Translations under genes and position numbers: made by a program
Shown here: positions 34,745 through 43,218 of the stretch, in pieces
Layout of the letters: every line of letters begins with the position of its first letter
Numbering within the stretch: the first letter of the stretch is position 1
The notes under the pieces: model-generated
What the model was told of the DNA's origin: nothing
The model's database searches: none
Seen by the model: only the letters and a program-made list of their open reading frames with translations
Source: JBBKWU01 sp037969035
GTDB lineage: Bacteria > Pseudomonadota > Alphaproteobacteria > Micavibrionales > Micavibrionaceae
Reading direction: 5' to 3'
Length of the DNA stretch: 64,000 bases
NCBI GenBank assembly: GCA_037969035.1
Contig: JBBKWU010000010.1
Span: 13,287 to 77,286, forward strand

Positions 34745-35908
34745 TTAATGCCCCATAGCCTCATGATCCATGGCGGGGGCATCTTCGGCCTCGTGACCGT
34801 CACTAGCGTCACCATCAGTTGCCGCATCATGGTCAGGCATCGTGCCTTTCATCTCCATGAATATATCCTCATTGGAATGTTCGCCTTGCTCGGCGATTTG
34901 TACGCCGAACGGGATATAGACATCTTTGCCACCAATCAGTACCTGTAAGAAAAATCGCATATAGCCAGCCTCCGCAGGCCTTAGATGAAACTCAAGCGTT
35001 GGGCCGCCACGATCAGCAGACGAGGTTGGCTCTTCTCCCATAGGATGAACATGGGCAATGCCTTCATAATCACCGCGAAAACCAACCAAGTGCGCGTATG
35101 CACCCATAACAGGCTCTAGCCCCATAAATGCTTTACCATCCGCGCTCATCACATCAAAATACACCATGGTGTCCTGATCCTTAGCCAGTTCCTTTGTGCT
35201 CATGCTCATCACATATTTTAAACCGTTATGTTCGGCGCTCATGCTTTCTGTTTCGGTGACCTTTTGATCGCTACAATCCTGCATCCCTGGTAAATCAGCC
35301 TGCGCTGTTTGCTCAGGACCGTCCGTTGGGAATAAATCCGCCCACATACGATAACTGCAATCTGTTTTCGGGATGATGGTAACGACATATTCACCCGGAA
35401 CATCTGACGGCATCGGGTGGCTATGCCTGTAATCATTTAACGTTGGCTCGTTCACCATCAAATGGATGATTTTGGTATGGAACGTTTGTAAATGGTCTGC
35501 GGTCACAGGCTCATTATTATCCTGATAAGTCAGGCGCAGTGTTACTTTGTTCTCTTTGTCTTTGACCAGTTTTTCTGTTCTGACGACTTCAATATCAATC
35601 ATACGGTCATGCCCCTCATCGGGTATAGAGGCCTGCCACGCGGCCTTACCTGCTTTACCCAAATCATCCTCAAGAACCTTAACGCGCTCTTTGGCGGCCT
35701 TCATAAGCAACTCATACTCATCCTTAGAAATGTTAAAGTCCTTTTCGTGTGCCTTTTTGATTAAATCCATATAGCTCGTATCTTCTGCTGCGGCTGTCGG
35801 CACTGGGGTTGAGGTTGAGTCTGGCGTCTGCGCTCCTGCTGCTTGTGTATAAAGAACACTCAAAACCACAAAGCTCACAAGAGCCATAAACCTACATAAA
35901 GCTGCCAT
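34745..35908 (-). CDS. Secreted protein with duplicated His-rich beta domain, putative metal binder
   Basis: 387 residues. Signal peptide (about 5-27, cleavage near AAGAQ), a helical segment about 35-90, then two related beta-sandwich-like repeats. Repeat 1 (about 110-205) has TKIIHLMVNEP and DYRHSHPMPSD; repeat 2 (about 230-330) has YAHLVGFRGDYEG and IAHVHPMGEEP. Each pairs an early His with a HxHPM box and a C-terminal aromatic strand, reminiscent of cupredoxin-like or YtkA-like metal-associated domains. The C terminus is Asp/His/Met-rich (DHEAMGH), typical of copper binding. I place the start at 35908, with AGGTGA 6 bases upstream. A copper-handling role is likely but unproven. Confidence 0.75.
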   Translation of the reverse strand: MAALCRFMALVSFVVLSVLYTQAAGAQTPDSTSTPVPTAAAEDTSYMDLIKKAHEKDFNISKDEYELLMKAAKERVKVLEDDLGKAGKAAWQASIPDEGHDRMIDIEVVRTEKLVKDKENKVTLRLTYQDNNEPVTADHLQTFHTKIIHLMVNEPTLNDYRHSHPMPSDVPGEYVVTIIPKTDCSYRMWADLFPTDGPEQTAQADLPGMQDCSDQKVTETESMSAEHNGLKYVMSMSTKELAKDQDTMVYFDVMSADGKAFMGLEPVMGAYAHLVGFRGDYEGIAHVHPMGEEPTSSADRGGPTLEFHLRPAEAGYMRFFLQVLIGGKDVYIPFGVQIAEQGEHSNEDIFMEMKGTMPDHDAATDGDASDGHEAEDAPAMDHEAMGH

Positions 35909-36050
35909 ATTTTCACCTATATAATTCATCTATCATTCATCCGAAATGGAATGGTCTTCATCCTGATGGGGAAAAGATTTTCGGAGGTCTTTGTTTTATT
36001 CCTGATTAATACTAATCTAATAATCACATCCGTCAAAGATAAGGTTAAAA

Positions 36051-36632
36051 ATGGTCACAAAAACCTACCGTGAAACATACCGCATTGCATTTATAGTGCT
36101 GCTGACACTTATGTTGTCTGCCTGCGCGGGTGACAAGCACGAAACGCCTGCTGCCCCGCACATGACTCCGCTGCCTGCACAAAAAGCAATCAACGACCCG
36201 AGCAACGGACAGTTCATGGATGAAATCGCGCATTACATCGCCGCACAAAATGCGCCCAACAACACGCGCTACGAGTTCACCCGTGTTGATCTAAACGGTG
36301 ATGGTCGCCGCGAGGGTATTGCGTTGATGAAAACACCGCATAAATTCTGGTGCGAGGAATATGGCTGCCGCATGGTGGTGTTTGCCGCAAACAACGATGG
36401 CTTTAACGTTCAATCCGAAATCGCGCCTGTGCGCGGACCATTCATCGTGATGAATGAACAGACAAATGGCTGGAAACATATCATGGCGCGTGTATCAGGA
36501 CGTTCTGGCTGGGAGGCAAAGAATGTTATTCTGCGCTATGATGGCAAATCATACCCGCCCCAACCCGCGTACCAACCTTCGGTACAATACAGCCTAAACA
36601 ACGCCACAGGCGGCGTTCAAATATTTCCTTAA
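36051..36632 (+). CDS. Lipoprotein with calcium-loop motif
   Basis: 193 residues with lipobox LSAC, so lipid-anchored at Cys25. The sequence DLNGDGRREGIALM matches the calcium-binding loop of FG-GAP/VCBS or EF-hand-like repeats; only one copy is present. The segment around it, HKFWCEEYGCRMVVFAA, resembles proteins described only as VCBS-repeat-like. Divergent from the His-rich metal-binding gene, 142 bases apart. Unknown function. Confidence 0.75.
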   Translation: MVTKTYRETYRIAFIVLLTLMLSACAGDKHETPAAPHMTPLPAQKAINDPSNGQFMDEIAHYIAAQNAPNNTRYEFTRVDLNGDGRREGIALMKTPHKFWCEEYGCRMVVFAANNDGFNVQSEIAPVRGPFIVMNEQTNGWKHIMARVSGRSGWEAKNVILRYDGKSYPPQPAYQPSVQYSLNNATGGVQIFP

Positions 36633-36649
36633 GTTACTTTTTTGCGCGC

Positions 36650-37171
36650 CTATTTCTTGCGGCGGTTATAACGGCTGATAAAGGCACTCATGAAGCTTTG
36701 GATGCCATCTTGATCACCCTCTTTTACAGCCTTCACATCATCTTCAAGCCATTTCTTTTCTTCATCGGCAAGCTCCAGCGTGATCGTACCGATCAAGCTA
36801 TCAAAGTTAAGCTCCTTGAGGTGCGTTTCTTTTAGCTTCAAAACAATCTGTTGTTCTTGCTCGGCAAAGTCACCATCACACCAACAGAGCAAGCGCGCGA
36901 AATAGAAAAATGCGCTGCGGTCTGTTTGTGTTGAGATTTCCGAAAACATATGTCCGATGTCCTGCGGTGTTTTTATATCCCCGCGCAAAATAGCGCGTTG
37001 TGCATCGTTAAATGGTTCGCGGTTCAAGATATCTTGCATGAACTGGCGTTCTTCGAGCGTAATCACGTGATCGGCATGCGCCAAAGCAAAAATCGCGCGC
37101 CACATATGAAAACGGCTATCTTCCATCGCATTATCGTTGTCTTGGTTATTATCGTTTCCGCTCTGTGTCAT
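36650..37171 (-). CDS. TerB-like domain protein
   Basis: 173 residues. Residues about 18-135 fit the TerB/DjlA-type helical domain, with MWRAIFALAHADHVITLEE where the conserved acidic residues would bind a metal, and FARLLCWCDGDFAEQEQQI as the second acidic helix. The family is linked to tellurite resistance and envelope stress, but its biochemical role is not settled. No signal peptide. It is convergent with the lipoprotein gene and 17 bases from it. Start ATG at 37171. Confidence 0.8.
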   Translation of the reverse strand: MTQSGNDNNQDNDNAMEDSRFHMWRAIFALAHADHVITLEERQFMQDILNREPFNDAQRAILRGDIKTPQDIGHMFSEISTQTDRSAFFYFARLLCWCDGDFAEQEQQIVLKLKETHLKELNFDSLIGTITLELADEEKKWLEDDVKAVKEGDQDGIQSFMSAFISRYNRRKK

Positions 37172-37256
37172 GAATTTTTCCTTTATCTGTCATTCTGCGC
37201 AATCATCATACTCCGATGAATGCAAAAAACAAATTTTCATTCCTTTGATTATCTTT

Positions 37257-37271
37257 GTTCTTGCTTTGTTC
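37257..37271 (+). promoter_or_regulatory. LexA-type box GTTC-N7-GTTC
   Basis: GTTC at 37257-37260 and 37268-37271 with seven bases between them match the alphaproteobacterial LexA operator. It overlaps the possible -35 TTGCTT (37261-37266), with TATGTT 16 bases on at 37283. A match at eight fixed bases is expected about once per 65 kb per strand by chance, so position is the main support. Confidence 0.4.
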
Positions 37272-37328
37272 TTTTTCTGTGTTATGTTGGTTTCAGAACA
37301 AAGAAACAGACAAACGGAACGCCACACC

Positions 37329-37529
37329 ATGACAACATCCATGATAAATGCCCGTAAGACAACATTGTGCCAACGCTCGGAACGCGACGTTTCATCCCGT
37401 ATCACAGAACGTATTTTCAGGAACGTTGAGGGTGATAGCATGTATCCTGTTGCCCTCATAAGCTATGACTATGTCATCGCGAAAATGGCATCCCTGCGCA
37501 TCCCTGAACGCGCCGTTTTGTATAAGTAA
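37329..37529 (+). CDS. Short ORF with S24/S26-peptidase-like GDSM motif
   Basis: 66 residues. Contains NVEGDSMYPVAL followed by SYDYVIAK, which lines up with the Ser-containing box of LexA/UmuD and signal peptidases (V-x-G-D-S-M-x-P, then a GD-V-I block); here the second block reads YDYVI. The catalytic Lys region is absent, so it would be at most a fragment or a remnant. The frame is open upstream to 37137 but crosses the start of the TerB-like gene and lacks a ribosome site. Placed after a LexA-type box. Could be a non-functional leftover. Confidence 0.35.
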   Translation: MTTSMINARKTTLCQRSERDVSSRITERIFRNVEGDSMYPVALISYDYVIAKMASLRIPERAVLYK

Positions 37530-37607
37530 AATTCTCCTCGGCTCCCCATAGACGCGCCATTTAAAATCGGTTATAAGACTGTATCTAAAAAACAGATCAG
37601 GTGATTT

Positions 37608-38099
37608 ATGACTGCCATAATGCCAAACGAAGCCTACCGCGCCAGCACCAAAGACGGCACGGATATTGTGATACGCGAAGCACGCTCAGACGAGGATTAC
37701 TACAAAGCTTATCCCGTTCTGCTGCAACTTATCCCCGATCTTGATATGCAAACATATTCCCAACGCGTCTTTGTTGCACGCGCCACGGGATACCGCATGT
37801 TTATGGCCGAAATGGATGGCGATGTTGTTGGTGTAATCGGCATGATCCACAACCACAACCTGCATGACGGTTTTGTGACTTATATCGAACAAGTGGTTGT
37901 CGACAGCGAATATCGCGGCAAAGGCATTGGATCGCATCTTTTGGAATTTGCAGAAAACCGCGCCAAAGAAGAAGGCTGCGATGAGATTGAGCTTGATATC
38001 GATTCAAAAGACGGCAAGAAAGCTGAAGATTTTTATATGAACAACGGCTACAAGCTCAGCGGGAAATACCTCTACAAGGATTTGCGCGTCGAAGCATAA
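37608..38099 (+). CDS. GNAT family N-acetyltransferase
   Basis: 163 residues. Transfers acetyl from acetyl-CoA to an amine. Motif A for CoA binding is visible as EQVVVDSEYRGKGIGSHLLE, preceded by the substrate-binding strands FMAEMDGDVVGVIGMI. C-terminal YMNNGYKLSGKYLYKDL fits motif B. Substrate unknown. Ribosome site is CAGGTG before the ATG at 37608. The BPL_N-like gene begins 26 bases later. Confidence 0.9.
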   Translation: MTAIMPNEAYRASTKDGTDIVIREARSDEDYYKAYPVLLQLIPDLDMQTYSQRVFVARATGYRMFMAEMDGDVVGVIGMIHNHNLHDGFVTYIEQVVVDSEYRGKGIGSHLLEFAENRAKEEGCDEIELDIDSKDGKKAEDFYMNNGYKLSGKYLYKDLRVEA

Positions 38100-38125
38100 A
38101 CTATGGCAGTGAGGGAATACACACC

Positions 38126-38965
38126 ATGGCACAAAACACGAAATCTAAAATACTGATCTATAATGAACGCCCTGCGGCGATTGGCTCGCTTATGCCTGCG
38201 CTGCAAGATTCGTTTGGTAATCACGCGATTGATCTTGTAAAAACCGATCTGTCTGATTTGCAAACCAATCTAAAATCTCCTGCTATGGCCTTTGTGCTAC
38301 CGGGTATCATCGGCGCAGACAGCCCCTATCCCAATCAACTCACGCCTGAAATCATGAAAACCCTTCACAATAAAATTGAAAACGGCATGATCGGCATTTT
38401 CATCTGTGCGGGTGCGGCGTTTGTTAGCCGCGAAACACAATGGAACCCGCCATGGGGCAAAGCCAAAAGCCGCAATCAATTACAACCGCTCTTCAACGGT
38501 CTTGCCAAAGGTCCCGTCACGCATCTGGCAAAGTTACCCGAAGAAGGCGTGGGTGATGTCACACTTGCCCCCCTCACCTATCATCTGCCTGATGGCACGC
38601 CGCGCACGGCCTCCATCTATTACGGCAATGGCACGTACTTCCTGCCCGATGACGAAAATGATCCAAACCTAAAGGTCATTGCGCGGTTTTACACCGTAGA
38701 GGGAAATCCCCCTGCTATCGTTCGCGTTCAAAAGGGCAAAGGCTTTTCCTACCTCATGTCTGTCCACCCTGAAATCGGGCCTGTTGCGCTCAGCAAAGAT
38801 CAAACAATTAAAAACCACACCGAATTAAAGAAACTAACCGAAGCCCTCACGCACCATGAAACAGGCCGAAAAGAGCTTTGGGGCATGATCATGCAAGACA
38901 TGCTCGACCACCGCACAGCAATGGCACGCGCCGCGTATAACAACAACAACAACCCTAAACCCTAA
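38126..38965 (+). CDS. BPL_N (biotin-protein-ligase N-terminal domain)-like protein
   Basis: 279 residues, glutamine-amidotransferase-like fold of the BPL_N family. FVLPGIIGADSPYPNQL and GIFICAGAAFVSRETQW carry the nucleophile-elbow-like Cys94. The domain occurs in fungal biotin ligases and alone in bacteria; no biotin ligase catalytic domain follows, so this is the stand-alone form with unknown activity. Ends with five consecutive Asn (NNNNNPKP). Followed after 30 bases by the PiT-like permease, probably in one operon. Confidence 0.72.
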   Translation: MAQNTKSKILIYNERPAAIGSLMPALQDSFGNHAIDLVKTDLSDLQTNLKSPAMAFVLPGIIGADSPYPNQLTPEIMKTLHNKIENGMIGIFICAGAAFVSRETQWNPPWGKAKSRNQLQPLFNGLAKGPVTHLAKLPEEGVGDVTLAPLTYHLPDGTPRTASIYYGNGTYFLPDDENDPNLKVIARFYTVEGNPPAIVRVQKGKGFSYLMSVHPEIGPVALSKDQTIKNHTELKKLTEALTHHETGRKELWGMIMQDMLDHRTAMARAAYNNNNNPKP

Positions 38966-38995
38966 CCCTAATCACCTCACAAAGGAATTATCGTC

Positions 38996-39961
38996 ATGGA
39001 TATTGGATCAATCTACGCCTTCATCGGATTTATGTTGGCGGCTTATGCTGTTGTCGGAAATGACTCGGTACAAACACTCGGCACGTTCATTGCCTCAAAT
39101 ACGCGCGTTTTTAAATGGTACTGGCTCTGGCTTGCGGCTTCGCTTGTTCTTGCGTTCACCATGACCTATGGTTGGGTCGCATATGACGGGGACATCTCCT
39201 TCGGGCGGTTGGATAAAATTCCTCCTGTTGAAATTCAATGGTATCACGCCGCAGCGCCTGCCGTGCTTGTGCTACTGACCCGTACAGGCATACCCGTCTC
39301 CACGACCTTCTTGGTGTTGTCGGTGTTTGCGTCCACCGTGGTGCTGGAAAAAATGTTGGTCAAAAGCATTGTCGGCTACGGTGTTGCCGCGCTGCTTTCT
39401 TATGCGCTCTGGATCGTTCTGTCCCGCTTCATCAACGAAAAATTCAACACCGTGAAAAAAGAACACCGCGTGCAGTGGCGGGTTTTGCAATGGGTGTCTA
39501 CGGGATTTCTTTGGTTTACATGGCTGTCGCATGATATGGCCAATATCGCTGTATTCTTGCCGCGTCAATTGCCGCTCGAGCTCATGCTTGGTGCTATGGC
39601 TATTCTGATTTTCTGGCTTGCGGTGATCTTCTACACCCAAGGCGGTAAAATCCAGAAGATCATTTTGGAGAAAAGCGGCACGCGCTTTATGCGTTCTGCC
39701 ACAATCATTGACCTTGTCTATGCGTTTTTGCTGTTGTTCTTCAAAGAACTAAACAATATCCCGATGTCCACAACATGGGTGTTTGTTGGTGTTCTTTGTG
39801 GGCGCGAGCTAGCGATTGCCACAACCACCGCCAGTTACAAACTCGGCTATGTATTCCCGTTGATCGGCAAAGACTTTTTGAAGATGATCTTCGGGCTATC
39901 TGTATCCGTCGCCATGGTTTTGGCCATCCATTACTTCTTTGATGCTCCTCCTCTCGAATAG
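38996..39961 (+). CDS. PiT-like inorganic phosphate transporter-family membrane protein
   Basis: 321 residues with about eight to nine hydrophobic segments. Two family-type duplicated signatures are visible: VVGNDSVQTLGTFIAS near residue 20 and SHDMANIAVFLPR near 180, both resembling the GxNDxxxA motifs of PiT permeases; GIPVSTTFLVLS and NNIPMSTTWVFVGV correspond to the PVSTT segments. It is shorter than classical PiT proteins (about 400-500) and lacks the long loop. Substrate could be phosphate or another anion. Ends 49 bases before trmFO. Confidence 0.75.
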   Translation: MDIGSIYAFIGFMLAAYAVVGNDSVQTLGTFIASNTRVFKWYWLWLAASLVLAFTMTYGWVAYDGDISFGRLDKIPPVEIQWYHAAAPAVLVLLTRTGIPVSTTFLVLSVFASTVVLEKMLVKSIVGYGVAALLSYALWIVLSRFINEKFNTVKKEHRVQWRVLQWVSTGFLWFTWLSHDMANIAVFLPRQLPLELMLGAMAILIFWLAVIFYTQGGKIQKIILEKSGTRFMRSATIIDLVYAFLLLFFKELNNIPMSTTWVFVGVLCGRELAIATTTASYKLGYVFPLIGKDFLKMIFGLSVSVAMVLAIHYFFDAPPLE

Positions 39962-40010
39962 AGTTAAATTTTCTTGGCAGGTGTGTGGCTCTTATGCTAA
40001 AACGCCTGCC

Positions 40011-41408
40011 ATGAGCAACAATATAAAACCTATACATATAATTGGTGGTGGCCTCGCAGGGTCTGAGGCCGCGTGGCAGGCTGCTAACATGGGTGTTCCC
40101 GTGGTGCTGCATGAAATGCGCCCAAGCGTGAAGACCAATGCCCACAAAACCGAAGGCATGGCAGAACTTGTCTGCTCGAATTCTTTCCGTTCCGATGATG
40201 CCGAACACAACGCTGTCGGTTTGCTGCACGAAGAAATGCGCGCCCATGGCTCACTAATTATGCGCGAAGGCGCGAAAGCGGCTGTCCCCGCAGGCGGCGC
40301 TCTCGCCGTTGACCGCGACATATTCTCTGACGGCGTGACAAAAGCCCTAACTGAACACCCGCTCATCACCATCGAGCGCGGCGAAGTCCAAGGCTTGCCC
40401 CCTGAAGACTGGGACAGCGTGATTATCGCGACCGGCCCGCTAACATCCCCCGCCCTCGCCGAAGCCATCCGGAATGTCACAGGCGAAGACGCGCTCGCGT
40501 TTTTTGATGCTATTGCGCCCATCGTTTACACCGACAGCATCGACATGGACAAAGCATGGTTCCAATCGCGCTACGACAAAGAAGGCCCCAACGGCACAGG
40601 CAAGGATTACATCAACTGCCCGATGACCCGCGAACAATATGAAACATTCGTAAACGCGCTCATTGAATCCGACAAAACCGAATTTAAAGACTGGGAACAA
40701 GACACCCCCTATTTCGATGGCTGTATGCCGATTGAAGTGATTGCCTCACGCGGCATAGAAACCTTGCGCTTTGGCCCGATGAAACCTGTGGGTTTAACCA
40801 ACCCACATTCGGACGATAAACCTCATGCAGTGGTTCAACTTCGCCAAGATAACGCCTTGGGAACATTGTATAATATCGTCGGCTTCCAAACCAAAATGAA
40901 ATACGGCGCGCAAGCTGATCTGCTCAAAACCATCCCAGGGTTAGAGAACGCAAATTTCGCGCGCCTTGGCGGCCTGCACCGCAATACTTTCATCAATTCC
41001 CCCAAATTGCTAGACGCGCAACTCCGCCTCAAAGCCATCCCACGCATTCGTTTCGCGGGTCAAATCACAGGTTGTGAAGGCTATGTCGAGAGCGCATCTG
41101 TCGGCATTATGGCGGCACGCTTTGCCGCTGCTGAAAAACTCGGTATGTCTACGGTAAATGCCCCGCCACAAACCACAGCCATGGGTGCGCTGCTATCCCA
41201 CATCACAGGCGGTGCAAACGCCGATACATTCCAACCGATGAACGTAAATTTCGGCCTCTTCACCCCGCTGGAGCAAAACTTTTACCTACTGCCCAACGGC
41301 AAAAAGAAAAAGCTAAAAGGCATGGACAAGAAAAAAGCCGTCACAGACCGCGCCCGTGCCGAACTACCACAATGGCTCAATCAGTTCACATTAAAAAAGG
41401 CGGCATAA
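40011..41408 (+). CDS. trmFO: tRNA m5U54 methyltransferase TrmFO (folate/FAD-dependent)
   Basis: Methylates uridine 54 in the T-loop of tRNAs using methylenetetrahydrofolate and FAD. 465 residues. FAD-binding IIGGGLAGSEAAWQAAN at the N terminus, LHEMRPSVKTNAHKTEGMAE and LVCSNSFRSDDAEHNAVGLL are hallmark motifs, and AGQITGCEGYVESASVGIMA closes the flavin site. I use the ATG at 40011; the frame extension to 39939 overlaps the permease gene and lacks family similarity. The terminal hairpin at 41399-41416 overlaps its stop codon. Confidence 0.96.
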   Translation: MSNNIKPIHIIGGGLAGSEAAWQAANMGVPVVLHEMRPSVKTNAHKTEGMAELVCSNSFRSDDAEHNAVGLLHEEMRAHGSLIMREGAKAAVPAGGALAVDRDIFSDGVTKALTEHPLITIERGEVQGLPPEDWDSVIIATGPLTSPALAEAIRNVTGEDALAFFDAIAPIVYTDSIDMDKAWFQSRYDKEGPNGTGKDYINCPMTREQYETFVNALIESDKTEFKDWEQDTPYFDGCMPIEVIASRGIETLRFGPMKPVGLTNPHSDDKPHAVVQLRQDNALGTLYNIVGFQTKMKYGAQADLLKTIPGLENANFARLGGLHRNTFINSPKLLDAQLRLKAIPRIRFAGQITGCEGYVESASVGIMAARFAAAEKLGMSTVNAPPQTTAMGALLSHITGGANADTFQPMNVNFGLFTPLEQNFYLLPNGKKKKLKGMDKKKAVTDRARAELPQWLNQFTLKKAA

Positions 41409-41416
41409 TCGCCGCC
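41393..41416 (-). terminator. Terminator of the 84-residue gene
   Basis: On the minus strand GGCGGC, GATTAT, GCCGCC is followed by T6 (plus-strand A-run 41393-41398). It overlaps the last codons of trmFO. The plus strand has no T-run. Confidence 0.75.
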
Positions 41417-41438
41417 TGTGATTAATAAATAATACCGC

Positions 41439-41693
41439 TTATTTTGCCCGTGGAATCAATGTTTCATGAACATATTGGTCAAGTTCTACCAAAGCCTGAA
41501 CAGCTTCCGTGCAAGCTCTCGCAGCCGTAGCGCAAGCAAGCTCCGTACTAGAACCACGATAACCGCCATAGCTCGATGCGTTTTTAAAACGCTCTGTCAA
41601 AAGCCCCTTCAATTTATCTTGATACTCTGCTGCGTCTTCAAGCGTTAATGGCTTGTAGTCTAGCTTGACTGACTCTTTTCTCTTCGCAAACAT
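41439..41693 (-). CDS. Small unknown protein
   Basis: 84 residues, no recognised family. Helical, with DYKPLTLEDAAEYQDKLKGL and an Ala-rich segment with Tyr/Gly (SSYGGYRGSSTELACATAAR). The start is placed at 41693 because GAGGTG stands 6 bases upstream; the frame extends to 41744 without such a site. No signal peptide. Followed by its own terminator overlapping the trmFO end. Confidence 0.65.
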   Translation of the reverse strand: MFAKRKESVKLDYKPLTLEDAAEYQDKLKGLLTERFKNASSYGGYRGSSTELACATAARACTEAVQALVELDQYVHETLIPRAK

Positions 41694-41791
41694 TTTATAC
41701 ACCTCATTTATTAATGTGCTTTGATTTATTGACATAGATATCAAACTCGTTTAAATATGTCAAATTATTTTTTAATAAAGAAAACGGCATA

Positions 41792-42502
41792 ATGATTACC
41801 GATAACTTCAAAAAGCAGCCTCGCAAGAACGAAACTGTTGTTTTGCTCCACGGAATCTTGCGCGCTGGCAGCAGCATGAAGCCCGTAGAGCTTTATCTCG
41901 AAAATCGTGGCTACGATGTATTAAATATCTCCTACCCGTCAAACAAAATGACGCTTGAGGCACTCACCGATAGCCTGCACGAACAAATTAGCACCGCCGA
42001 TAAATTCAACAATGCCGCCGCCGTGCATTTTGTCACACACTCCATGGGCGGTATTTTGACGCGTTATTATTTAGCTCAGCACCGCCCAGAGCATCTTGGC
42101 CGTGTTGTGATGATGGGTCCGCCAAACACTGGCAGCGAATTTGCTAATTTCATGTCCGATCATGAACTTCTCGGCCCGATTTTCAACAATATTTTCGGCC
42201 CCGCAGGTCAACAATTACGTGCGGATTATAAACACGCCGCAAACACCATGGACATTGATTACCAGGTCGGCGTCATTGCTGGCACATTATCCATTAACCC
42301 ACTCGCACCAATGGTTTTTGGCGATATCGCACATGATGGCATTGTGCCTGTTTCCAAAACAGTCATTGACGGCATGGCAGATCACATCCTTTTACCCGCC
42401 ACACATACGATGATGATGTATAACTGGAACGTTCTGAAAGAAATTAATGGGTTTCTTGAAAACGGAGCGTTTTCTGCAACCGCTAAGCGTTTGGAACTAT
42501 AG
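41792..42502 (+). CDS. Alpha/beta hydrolase, triacylglycerol-lipase-like
   Basis: 236 residues. VVLLHGILRAGSSM gives the oxyanion HG motif; the nucleophile elbow is THSMGG with Ser84; DGIVPV and LPATHTMMM place the catalytic Asp and His. This fits the PGAP1/lipase-like subfamily. No signal peptide, so cytoplasmic, and the substrate is unknown. Upstream lies an AT-rich stretch shared with the divergent 84-residue gene. Confidence 0.88.
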   Translation: MITDNFKKQPRKNETVVLLHGILRAGSSMKPVELYLENRGYDVLNISYPSNKMTLEALTDSLHEQISTADKFNNAAAVHFVTHSMGGILTRYYLAQHRPEHLGRVVMMGPPNTGSEFANFMSDHELLGPIFNNIFGPAGQQLRADYKHAANTMDIDYQVGVIAGTLSINPLAPMVFGDIAHDGIVPVSKTVIDGMADHILLPATHTMMMYNWNVLKEINGFLENGAFSATAKRLEL

Positions 42503-42573
42503 CCCCCTCACAGAAAACTAGACATAACAATCAAAAACCTCTATCCTCCCTCATGGACACAGGAGAATAAGAA

Positions 42574-43116
42574 ATGTCTGAACAAAAAACACAGCAATCA
42601 GCAATAATCATGGTCACATTACGTGATGTCTTCAGCCGCGAAGTCCGCGCCATGCGCGCCTCAGAATTCGATGCCATTGGGCTGCACTCTTCAAAACTTT
42701 TTGATCGTTGCCAAAATAATTGCGTTCATGACGCCATAGGCTTTAGACATTTTGTTGAAAATGGTGGCAGCATAGTCGGCTTGCGAGAAGACGATGTTAG
42801 AAGCGCCTGCAATTACATGAGAACGCCGATCCAAAAATTTTTAAATTCCGATTTCGTAACAGATGCGCAGCGCGTAACATTCAAACCTCTTTTGGATTAC
42901 AGTAACGACAACGCAACATCCTTGTACTCTGCCTACAAAGCCATCAAAAAAGCTGTCGAGGCCTCTGACAAAACCCTCTCCTATATTTCCGAAGATAAAA
43001 ACATCCGTGTTGGCCACTGCAACACATATGTTGACGAGACACCCGAACAAATCGCCGATGCCGTAATTAATGCTCAAGCCGAAATCATGGCGCGCGCTAT
43101 GAAATTAGCACGTTAA
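42574..43116 (+). CDS. Unknown protein
   Basis: 180 residues, no recognised domain. Mixed helical protein, with FDRCQNNCVHDAIGFRHFVE and two Cys close together, and a helical C terminus ADAVINAQAEIMARAMKLAR. Start ATG at 42574 has AGGAGAATAAG upstream. No signal peptide. No close partner can be named. Confidence 0.65.
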   Translation: MSEQKTQQSAIIMVTLRDVFSREVRAMRASEFDAIGLHSSKLFDRCQNNCVHDAIGFRHFVENGGSIVGLREDDVRSACNYMRTPIQKFLNSDFVTDAQRVTFKPLLDYSNDNATSLYSAYKAIKKAVEASDKTLSYISEDKNIRVGHCNTYVDETPEQIADAVINAQAEIMARAMKLAR

Positions 43117-43218
43117 ATATACGGGATATCATCACTTCAAAAACGAACTCCTGTTGACAGCCGCTATCGTCTGCTCGACTATGGCACTATAATTTTGTCA
43201 TTATTTTAAGGAGCACCT

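Noticed and set aside
37137..37328. Longer start for the GDSM ORF
   Set aside because: It would overlap the start of the TerB-like gene and the LexA-type box and has no ribosome site.
43154..43193. TTGACA and TATAAT before the FecR gene as one promoter
   Set aside because: The hexamers are 28 bases apart, too far for a single sigma-70 promoter.
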